A stretch of 64,000 bases of DNA from Strongylocentrotus droebachiensis (lineage: Eukaryota; Echinodermata; Echinoidea; Camarodonta; Strongylocentrotidae): positions 806,001 to 870,000 of the forward strand of contig JAVYIG010000039.1 of NCBI GenBank assembly GCA_035222895.1, given 5' to 3'. Positions 36,611 to 48,600 of this stretch are shown here, in pieces. The translations under genes were made by a program, and so were the position numbers. Numbering within the stretch: position 1 is the stretch's first letter; each line of letters opens with the position of its first letter. The notes beneath the pieces are model-generated. The model was given only the letters and a program-made list of their open reading frames with translations, did no database searches and was not told the DNA's origin.

Positions 36611-39600
36611 TCATGAGATGATGACATGGGAGTAGTTCTTGGTCCCGAGACTAGGACCTGCTCCAAGCTTAGACTCCAGCTCTGCTTTCTTTGCCATGCA
36701 ATCAAACGACCTATGAGATAGGAGACAAGAGGAAATAAATAAAATTACATGATAATAATAGTAGCATTTGTATAGGACATAATGCTATGTTTCTAAGCGC
36801 TTTACATTATTATTATTATTACATAAATTTTTATTACATTTTAATTATTACCCCGGTCACTAGATTCAATTGCAAATATGAACATGATGGTGCACATGCT
36901 CCACAGAAGGCAAATCTTTTCAAATGAAAAATAATACCATGATTCACAAATTTGGTAGAGGGTGTTTTTTTTTAAGAACATTTTGTGATGAGTTCAAATT
37001 CATAAGTTCAGTTCTGAAAAGAAAGGAAAGTGTGTGTGGAATGCTATGTTTGTGTTCCGTAATCTGACATTTTACTACAGCTCAACCTAATCTGAGGCAC
37101 AACACCATTTCTGAAAGTACACAATGATATATCATTTTCTGCAAGTGCCAGTGGATGTCTTCAATATTGTTTCACAAATATGTGTCTATAAAGAAATAGT
37201 CAACCAATTTTGCCAAATTTGTTACCATTTGTCTTCTAAAATTATTCTGCATCTATTTGTACCAGTGACATTTTCACTGAATTGTTGGAAAAATGCTAGT
37301 CCATTTTTCTGGGCCACCCTGTATAGTATACTCCACAAAATTCACACATAGGCAATACTGTCAGGGTATAGCCACAAGGTTATTAGGTGGTGAATGGCAC
37401 CCTTAGTTTGAGCCCTGTATTAAAGAACACTGACTGATGCTGATGTAGTGTTGGTAATCAACTCACTTTGTGTACTGGTTGCGTATTTGCTCCCTGAGTT
37501 TGGCCGAGTTCTGCGCCACCGCTCGTGACTTGTCAATCTCCTGCTGTTTCTTGGCGATGACCCCTTCGACTTTCTGATCCTTGTGTTTGATCTTCTGCTC
37601 TGTGTACCTTGCCAACGCCTCCGCATCCTCCGCAACCCTACCGAAAAAAAAGGAAAGAATTAAGATTCTTGAGGACAGCTCCGTTTGATATTACAGAACA
37701 TGTGTATTACTATACAATAGGCTTACGGTTGCACCATGTGAGAGGGGAAGGATTGGAGAGTCCTGAGAAGGACTGTTGATAATATTTCTTGAGCTTATAG
37801 TTCTAAAGAGAACTATAGGGCCAGTAGGAGAGGATGGGTGGTAGGAGGGGCTCGACGTTTCAAACAGGTGGACTATCCGGGAATAAAACCCCCTGGACAG
37901 CTAACTGCGGGAAAACTACTCCCAAGAACAATTATCCACCCAACCTCTTTCCCCAAATACAATGATGCCCAGACAACTACCCCCTTGAAAAAATATAGTG
38001 ACATGCTGCAAATAAGTCAAATATATTTCTATTTTTGATGATTTGTCTCTTTTTACATTACCTGCCCTTTATGGATTATTAATCAGGACGCTTTTCTTTG
38101 AATGTTCAAACATGTTCAAATGTTCTAGCCTTTAATTTCTATATGCAGCGTTCATATGATCTAATCATAATGTTTTTGGTTGTGACTGGGAATCTAAAGA
38201 AAACCCACCATTCCCACAATATCCCTGTATATTCAAACTTCTTTACCTGGCTATTCTTTCCTTGTGTGTTTTTTCCTTGACGATGCGAAGCTCTTGTGCC
38301 TTCTGGGCTTTCTCTTGAACCACTTTTTCAGCCTTCACTACTGCCTGCTCCTGAACCTGTCAATGTATCAAACATAAAATTTTAAAAAAAAATGAAAATA
38401 AAAGTAAACGCATATATATGTTTAATTCTGCATATAATTAATTGTTATGTCATTATTGTTATGTCATTTTTGTATGTTCTATCTTACTTCTGTTCTTTAT
38501 AATCGATTGCCTTTATGTTATCTTTTTTCTTTGATTTTGTTTCACAAGTATGTCAAGTGCACCTTGAACATTTGATTTCAAGTCAATTCAGCGCCTTACA
38601 AATCTTATATATGTAACTATCATGTATTATTAACATAAATCTTTGGTATGAAGATTATAAACAACAATACTAACATTCTGGATTTCTACAGAACTTGAAA
38701 CATCAACAATGTAACTAAGAGCCTTAACAATATGATTACCATGGTCATCAGATTCAGACTTGACCATATGCAATGTAAGCACATTCTCCACTCCCTGGGG
38801 AGTATTCCAACCAGAATTAATTAAGAACAAAAAAACAAAAACGAACATCAACAAAAGATAAAGAGGGAAGGGGAGAGAAAGTTAAGAGGAGTATACATGT
38901 CTGAGATAGACTGACAGATAGAAAGATGCAGACAAAAAGCGCACAAAATACAGACATTGAAAAAAGGGATGAGTAAGAGAGAGAGAGAGAGAGATGGAGT
39001 GATGAATAGACTGACATGCATAGTGAGAGAGTCATAGAAAGAAAATTACCACTGTTCTGTGTTTGACGATATCATCTTTCCATTTTTCCAGGTTAGTATC
39101 GAGAACCACTTTCGTCTTGCTAGCCTTCTTCTGTTGCTGCTCCAGTTTGCGCCTGTCAAATGCCATTTCAGTAGACGTGAGAAACGATACAAACCAATTA
39201 GACATGATACTGCTCCTCTTTTAGACGTGAATTTAATGAATAAAGAGTCAAAAGTTACAAAAGTTACGGAAAATGAAAGCTCATCTCTATTCTATCAACA
39301 GCTCCGAGTTATACTCATTTCTTTATTTGCATATTACTCCTAATTCAAATGAAAATCTGTACAGCCGGTTGGAGTTGTGAATTGCTTTTCTTGGACTAAA
39401 TGAAAGCAATCTGATCAACTGATTAGCAGGCTCACTAATTTTTATAGCGAAATATTTTCATTCATTTTCACCTCACCTTTATTGCACAAACAAACCACAA
39501 TAAAAAAAACACTGCTTTAATGTGATATATATAAAGACGCATAACATCAATATATAAGTACATAACAATAAGAATAACTTAAATATTGCATAGTATATAA

Positions 39601-42600
39601 ATTGTGATCTAAAAAATTATACAAATGGTTTGAGTGGCAAATTAAAAAAGTATAAAGTCCAACAGAAGAGCTAGCCCATCTCAATGGTGAAACGGCAGAG
39701 CATTCAGGTATGTGACACATAGGATAATTCAGAAAAAGAGAGGAATCTATGGTTCAAACATTAGCTTGAAGGCCAAAAATAGGAATCATTCCTCCAAAAT
39801 ATTTAAGGTTGGCAGCTATAGGTTTGGAGTCAGTTTGCAATTAGGTTTGGCAGTGCGACTGATGTATTATTTTAAATACATTACCTGCTATTCCTGAGTT
39901 CCGTCTGTCTCTGAAACTGTTGTTGTTCAATCATGTCCTTGTGCTTACTGTCCTTTGCATCTATACACATCCTCTGGTATTCATTCTCCTCTCTAAATTT
40001 AAAAGCAAGAAGAAAACAGGACACGGAAGTAGACAAATGGGACTGCATAATGTGATCTCAGTGCAAAATGAACATGTTGTATGTCCTCACATCAGCTCCC
40101 AGTCTTAAAATAGGTTGGAGCACGCCATGAGAGGGGAAAGTGCACAATCAGGATGTATTGCTGAGAAAATTTGTTACAGTCACATCATGTTATTTAAAAA
40201 GCAAGACAAATTTTACACAAACTGGATAAATAGATTTACAGAAGTTGGGTTTTATGGACATAATTCAGAACTTAGATGGCCCAAAAGTGGCAAATCTTCA
40301 TGAAGTCTGGACCATATCACTGCAAATGACTGCAGGCTGAATAAGTTTGTTGGAGGGATCTAGAAAATCCCTCTTGTCTCATAACACCCTACCTCTCCAA
40401 ACTTCATCTATCTTTACATGCTGCAGCACATCAAGCCAAAGAAAAAACACAAGCAAACTTCCTTTGATGTGATTATTTTTTAAAGCCTATACTGCTGTGA
40501 CATACCTTTATATAATTAGTATTTTTTTAAATAAAAATAAAACTAAATCCACATCCTCTGTCAACGTATCTTTCCCTACAACAGACCATTTATCCATATT
40601 GCAACTACAGTGGAACTTTGTTATAACGAGGTCATTGGGACCATTGTTATATCAGGGTTTTAAAAAAATATTTAAAAAAATTAAAGAGCTGCCACTAGCA
40701 AAATCACCTTGTTATAACAGATACCTCATTATATCAGAGCTCTTTAATAATGAGGTTCCACTGTATAACATTTGAAGAAAAATATTACAAGAGGATGAGA
40801 ACTCACTCTGTTTTCTTGTCGATGACTTTTTTGCGTACCGCATGCTGCTGCATGACTTCCTTATTCTTTCTCTGAAGCTCCTACATAAATAACAGACAAA
40901 CAAAATATAATTATAATACCTGTGATTATTTCATCATGAAGATACTAGTGTATTGATATACATCAGACAGTGATACACAAAGCAAAACTGGTCAGTGAGA
41001 AAATTGTCATTTCGGTGGTCAAAAGTAAATGTTTTCACAAGACAGGAAAATAAAAATGAATACATGAATTTCAAACATCTGTGAATTCAGATATGCTTAA
41101 ATCTAGTGATGCGATATGAAGTTATGGCTTATAGTATGGCATCACAACATATCATTGTAGATTTATTGCGATATTTGCTCAGACGGCTCTCTTCTCAACA
41201 TACCCAGAACATCCACCGTGATAGATGACAACGCTTTTCAATAATATGCCCCCGCCTCTGGAATCAACTGCCCCGGAACCTACAGCATCCACGCTATAGA
41301 CGCCTTTATGAAGCACTTCAAGACGTATTTAATTTGATTGATTTTCCCACCTTCATGCCTTGTAAAACGCTGTGAAACTAATTGTGTGAGAGCACTATAT
41401 AAATGAACATACATGTATTATAATATTAAGAGGAATAATTCCATCATTTGGAGACCAACTTTAAGTACAAACCTATCAAGGACACCCTTTCATGCAACAC
41501 ACCAGCATCTATTTTATATCTTTCTGCATTTCCTCTGCATGCATACTAATAAATCACATCACAGTTACATCACTTACATAGTACCATGTTCTAGAAAGCA
41601 CACATTCGTATGAAACCTCATCTATCTTGTTTTCCCTTCTCATGCATGTGGCTTCCATTGTTTCCACGGAGAGAGAGAGAGGGATATGTTTGTCCACCAA
41701 TCTTGTGTACTCAACATGTCTAATCAATATGAAATGAGCTTTCTACATGAGCATGCAATATGCCTAGACTACATCAAGATATGAAATGAGGATTTGGTTT
41801 CATACCCCAACTGCTTCTGATTGTTTACTCTTGTTCTCTCTCTCTCCTTTTCAGCTTTAGCTGTGTCAAGAGTGAGAGAGATGTGTTTGTCTACCAGTCC
41901 CTACTAGTCTCTTGTTGATGTCCGCTTGGGACCAAACTTTGTGCTAGAGACTTTCCTTCATGCACATGAACAGTTCTGAGGAGGCGCGATGGCTCAGTCG
42001 GTAGAGCAGTGGTCTCGTAATCCCCTGACCCAGGTTCAAAACTAAAGTCGGTGCGCTAGTGCCCTTTGGTAAGGCATTAATCCTCATTACCAGGTCCCTC
42101 GGAGAGGACCTAAAGCCGTCGGTCGTCTGGTTGCTTACTTACAAGCATTTATGCTTTCTTAGCAGTCAGGTAAAATAACAACCACCACAACTTCACTGTT
42201 ATGATCTGGAAATGGTAAAATAACTCCAGGATTATATCAAAATACAAATGATTTTGTAGACTTCTTCTCCCTTTAATTTTCCTTCAGCTGATTCCAGCGT
42301 ATTAAAGGTAGATGTGTTTCTCTACAATACGTACCATTCTCTACCAATCTCTTGTTCAAGATTGCTCGGGAAGAAAATTTGCATTACAGTCTCTCCTTCA
42401 TGCACATGCAATTGCTAGGCTACAAACCATGAGACCGACGGCCCGCAAAATCGACATTGTCGGTCGCTTGGGCTGACAGGTTCTGTTGGCTCTGACAGTC
42501 TACGGGATGTTCTGCATTCTATATTCCTAGAAATCATCAAGATACAAATGATTTCTTTTTTTAAACTAGAAAGCAAGCACACACTCATACCCTCACTTCT

Positions 42601-45600
42601 TCTTGTTGTTTATTTTCTCTTTTAGCTTCAGCTGATTCCAGGGAAAGTAAGCTGTGTTTCTCCGCCATCCTCCTGTATACCTCGTCTTTGGCCTCTTTCT
42701 CCTGAAGAGCTTTGGCCTTGTGATAAAAGGAGAATCGATGTTGATTATTTCAAACGTGTTTCACAAAAATATTTTGAAATAGGATTTTCTACCCTATTGG
42801 GGAATAATAAAGCCAGAATACCTTAAAATAGAAGCAAAATGGCATCCAATTCTATCATATTACTGAAAATTCATCAAGTCTGTAAATATTTTGTCAAAAG
42901 GGCTTACAATGAGGCATAATACTAAGAAAGCTTAATCACCTTTTTCTTTAACTCTTAGATACACTTTTATTTGGATGTTTTTTTTTTCCCCCATGATGCT
43001 GGCCTAAGCTATCTCAAGCTTAGCATCCAACCTGTTAAGCAAACATACATGCATATAATGTAGGCCTATAAAACCTAGGGGGTTTTGTGGGGTTTGGTCA
43101 CCCCCTTCCCCCCCCCCCCTCCCCCATAAATTTGTTTTTGTTTTCAAAGAGAATGGAGGATTGGGGTTTTTAGAAGACCCTTACATGATCCAATGAAAAA
43201 GACTAAAAAGGATGCAAATTTCAGAAATATTCTGATATTGTCATACCTGTTTTTCTTTCTTGGTTTTCTCGGCCTGTTTCTTTATGTCTATCTGCTGAAT
43301 CTATGAAAATGAAAACAATGAAAAAAATGAGATACTTTTCATTCTATATACTTTCATAAAAAGGGAAAGCATTAGCAAACTGTACATCATTCAAACTACA
43401 TTAATAGATTTTGAGAAAGTATTCACAATTCATTCATTTGTTCATTCAAACTGTTAGTACCGGTAAGTGAAGTTACAACTATTGTGTACCGGTAGGTGTA
43501 TTCATATAGATGGTTGGATTTGTATCAAAATTGGAACGTCCTATAATTTGTTTGTTTAATTTTATTGCTGCATTTTTCAAATAATAAAAAGTAAGAGCGG
43601 TTGAGACACACAGCGCAAAAAATTCTGGAGGTATGGGCCATTATGGGACCCCCCCCCCCCCCCTGGCCTTATTAGGGTTAAGGTAAATGAGTTTACGCTC
43701 TTCTGCCTCCTAACAGACGATATAATGACATTGGCAATACTACCTTAAGTAGGTCTTGTTGTGAGGCCATCTGTACATGTTTAGCATCCTTGTATTTGAG
43801 AGACATTTCAAACTCCTTAAGCTTTTCCTTTTCCTCCTTGTCTCTCTGCTTCTGCATTCTGTCCTAAAGAGACAAAAAAATCAGATGTTAGTGATCCGCA
43901 TTCCATTTTATTTTTTCTTATCTTCCTCTGCTTATTTGTTTTCTTTTTAATAATTTCTTTCATAACAGCTACGCTTTTTCTTCATCCTGTCACTTTTTTC
44001 GTTATCAAAATACATCAGCATTGTTTTACATTTCAATAAAATAACATATTTTCAGTGTTATCTTGCTCTTGGCAGTAATCTACCTCTTTCCTCCGTTTCC
44101 TCTTTCATACCTTCACCTCGTTCCACTTTCCTTTTTTCACTCCTTCATCTCCTCCTCTTCCTTCTAATGTATGAAGAAATATGTGCTATATCCTTCTCTT
44201 TTTTAACTTTCACCCTTTCCCTCTTCTCTCCTTTTACTCCTTCTAACTCCATTACCCATCAACCATTAGAAACACAGTCAAACCTGTCTATAGCGACCGC
44301 CCAAGGGAAACACAAAAAGTGGTCTTTGTGGACAGGTGGTCTTTATAGACAGGTTACTTTAGTACATGTTTCAATGAGAAACCATTTACAAGGGAAAGAA
44401 AACATGTGGTCTTTGTAGACAGGTGGTCACTAAAGGAGGTTTGACTGTACATGCCTTACCCTTTTCTTCTGTCTATCCAGCTCCCTCTCCACCAGGTTCT
44501 TCCTTCTCTGTAACTCGTTCTCCATCCTGATCTTCTCCTCCTTCCTTCTCTCCTCATCCCACACTTTACTGGCGACCCGTTGGTGTCTCAGCTCATCCTG
44601 TTCCTGCTCTCTCTTGAACACCATGCAGTCCAATATTCTCTGATCCTGTCAATGACATGGGTTATGATACAAGATGCTTTTAAACATATTAATCTACATT
44701 TGCCACTCTCCACCCAGGTGTTAAATGGGTACCGGTAGGAAGGAATTCCTTAAATTCTGCAAGTGCCAAAATCGGCTGCCTAATACCCTTTTCTAACTGC
44801 ACCGATTTTCATCGGATGCATCCGGACGCATCCGATGAAAGTGGCAGTTAGAAAGCAACAGAGGAGAAAAAGGCGATTAAATAGCCGATGAAAAGAAAAG
44901 AAATAGGCGATTAAATTCTCCTGCTCAAGAGCAGGAGAAATTCTCATTCTATCGGTGTGACACCGATGAAACGTGCAGTTAGAAAACGTTCGGGAGAAAA
45001 GGGCGATTAAAACAGCGATTAAAATGGTCAAAGGTCGCAGTATACGCGCGCTTTATCGTAACCAGCTGTGTTTGTTGACTTATGGTTGAACATGCTGCAT
45101 GCTAGCTAGATGGAGCGCGGGCTTAATAATTACGTAATAATTCTTCACTTCCGGCAAGGGCTCGCCACAGCGAGTGAATTTCACCGGCAGTTAGAAACCG
45201 ACAGGGGAAAACTGCGGTTTCACCTTTGTTTACATAAGGAAAATTCAATCGGTATTTTCATCGGTGTGACTCCGATAGAGTGCAGTTAGAAAAGGGTATA
45301 GGAGAGCCGGGTTAATAGTTGGCGGGCCTTGAGCACCATTCATGATGGATGTGTGCGCTATATAAATATCCAATGTTATTATTATTATAATTACAGATAC
45401 AAATATACTCTGTTGCTCTTATAACAAAGTACAGCCAAACATGTCTATTGAGTTCATATTTTGGAAACAAGACCAAGATTTCTTGGGATATTTTCTCAAC
45501 CAAATATCCCGCTAATTGCAACTGCAGGCTGATGAAGAAAAAAATCAAACGGGTAATTTGCGATCGGGATAGTTAAAATAGCCGGTTATTTGGCAAACTC

Positions 45601-48600
45601 GAGCTGATGGAGACAGGCATATTGACATCAAGTGTTAGCTCAAAAACAATATAAAAAAAATCTGAATCTCTTACTCTCTCTGGCAGGTTAGCACTGTAGG
45701 GTCTTGACCGAGACGATGACCTGGAGGGTCTCTCAGATCCATCCAGAACCAATCTTTGGCTTAACGGCGTCCGACTTGACCGGTGGCTCGACACGCTCGA
45801 GACGGCCGACTGAGGGCGCTGCCTCGACGTCGGAGGCATGGATGCTGACCGCTTCAAGAGCCTCGGAGGAAGGTCACCAGGGTTAGGGTTCCTTCGACCT
45901 CCCGTGGATGATGGGGTCGAGCCGGAGCTCCTTGTCTTAGGTGTCCTAGGGGATGAAGTCGATGATGTCTTTGAGGTTGCGGATGATCTGGAATGTGGAG
46001 GTCGAGTCGGGGGATGACTTGGTGGTCGAGGACTCGCCCCGGGTCTGAGGTTGGAGTTTCCCTGGCCTGATTTAGGAATAATCACTCGACTGTGATCTAG
46101 GTAGAGAGGGAGAGTGAAATGAAGAAGAGTGTCTCAGTGATGTCTTTAGCATCAACTTCAATGGAGGATGCAAAAGGATAGTAATTCAAAAGAGAAAGCT
46201 GTCAATGCATACTTACATGAATTACAATGTGCACCACATAACATGTAGATGTGACCATTGGAATCAACCCCTCGATTCCAAATCAACTTTGTACTATCTA
46301 TTAAATGCCAGAGTCTCACAATACGACTACAACTATACTCTACAAAGTACACTGGTAGTAGGTCTTTATGGAGGCACTAATAAGAACCTAAGAACCTTCA
46401 ATATTGCATCTCAGCTTATGGCAGAAATATTGGTTAGGCATGACCAAATTTAAAGATTGACGTTTCAAAGGTATCTTGGCATTTAACATGGCAATTCTTT
46501 AAAACACACAATATCCAAAACAGATTTTGCACAAAACAATGAGAGAACACATGTTTTTGCTCAGAACGTTGAGAGAACACATATTAAAGGTAATACAAAG
46601 TTTTGGTATGGGGTCGTGAATTTGGTTCAAATGAACATATTGGAAGGATATGCGATCCTACAATATTCACTGATCGTTGTCGTGGTCGAAATCGACTCTA
46701 AAGTTATGAAATTGTAAATAATAAACACTTTATGTTGTATAGCTCCCTCTCAAGGTCAAAATATTAATTAAGCTATAAACAATGTTTCTTGACTACAATC
46801 AACCGATTAGTTATTTCCGTTTGGAAATTATATACCACAACTACATATTCTGAGATTTTCATGGTCGCAGCTACCATTGTACGGCCGTAGGAGCTATTTG
46901 AAATTTAACAAAATTTACCGGGAGCACCGGTAAATCTTTATATTCAATTTTTCTCGAAAGCAGAAGTGTTTTAGGGGCTAAAATTTCTAGTGCTTTTAAT
47001 ACATCCACAGGGGCATCCAAATATATCAAAATTGAAAAGAATCACTATCCACCTATTTTCAAAATTTCCCAAAACTTTGTAATACCTTTAAACAATTTTT
47101 TGTTTTAATTTGGTCTAATTACCAAACCCATTCGCAGTGTGTTTAGCTGTTCTTTCAGGTGGTTTGTTCATTCCTTGGAAAAGCAGCTTGGCGTTGTCGA
47201 TGACCTCGATCCTCTCGTCGCCTCCATCCTCTTGAATGATCTCCTCTCGAGCTCGTCTGCACATGTAGAGCTTTCCTGAGAAGACAGATTTACAAGCAGT
47301 TTTACATTTAAAAAAATTAATGTCAAGGCAAATATCGTTGTCGCTGATATTGATATTGATATGCTAGCTTGTTATCTGGTGACCCAGGTTCGAAACCAAG
47401 TTGATGCGCTAGTGCCCTTTGGTAAGGCATTAATCCTCATTCTCGGGTCCCTCGGAGAGGACCTTAAGCCGTCGGTATTCTGGTTGCTTACTAACAAGCA
47501 TTTATTGCTTTCTTAGCTGTCAGGTAAAATAACCTCCACTATCACTATCACTATCACATCAGACCATAATTGAACGGGTAAAAATGCGATATTACGCAGC
47601 CCTATTTACCCCTTGACTACTGAATTGTTTAATTCCTATAGGCTTAATACACGAGCTACGCAGTTCTGGGAGGCAATGGGTTGATATCCTAGTTCAGTCC
47701 ATACTTAATCTCGCTCGTTCATGAGCATCATAGAGCTTCCTGGATGCTTCCCCTGGCTGTTGTCCTGATGTTAAAAGCTCCTCCTCAAAATCTGTCTCAG
47801 GTTTGGCCAACAGTTCCACAGGCTGAGGGAGGGTGTCAGAAAGAAATGCATAGACGCTTGCATAAAAAGGAGTAACGGTCTTGTAGTTTTTACCTTAATT
47901 TCAATTTGAATACCGGTATGTAATTTATTTACTTTGTGTACCTATTTGCTTTTAGTACTTAGTATATATTCTTTAAGGAGATAACCCTAGATAAGCATTT
48001 ATACTTTTCTTATACCTCCACTTCATTTGATTGTACGTGTATCATTTTGTACACTCTTATTTCATGTCTTGTGGAAATAAATTCAATTCAATTCATTTGG
48101 AATATGTTAAAAGACACAGAAATACAAAGTGCAAGTTATACTTCAAGGGAAAATTGAGTCTGACATAAAGATGGGTTAAACAAAAAGCACAAAAATGATA
48201 GAAGCAGAAGAATAAAAGATAAAGGAAAACTTATGACTTTTTAAAGTTGTAGATGTAATTGACCAAATGCAAATTGGTAATTTGTAACAAATGTATATTG
48301 AGTAGCTCTCCCATTTTGCTCTGTAATTTAAAAAAAAAATCCTTCTTGTTTTTTTCTGAAGAAAATATGTCATTTTACTTGTTCCCTACTCCCTAGATAT
48401 ATTTTTAGACAGATTTTTTTACACACACCCTCTAGAAAAAAGATCCATTTCTTCATCATTCATCAACCACAAAATTGGGAAAATTGGGAAAATTTTCATT
48501 ACAAAGCTAATTAATGCGCCCATGGGCTGGCACATGCAGAAAGAGTCAATAATTGTAAATCTTTTTAGAGAGCGACGCGAGGGTCGATTTTACCTGTATC

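Noticed and set aside
41983..42055. tRNA gene
   Set aside because: It has A- and B-box-like sequence but no complete cloverleaf, and a shared 130-bp non-tRNA body follows. The same body occurs at 47379-47556, so it is a SINE.
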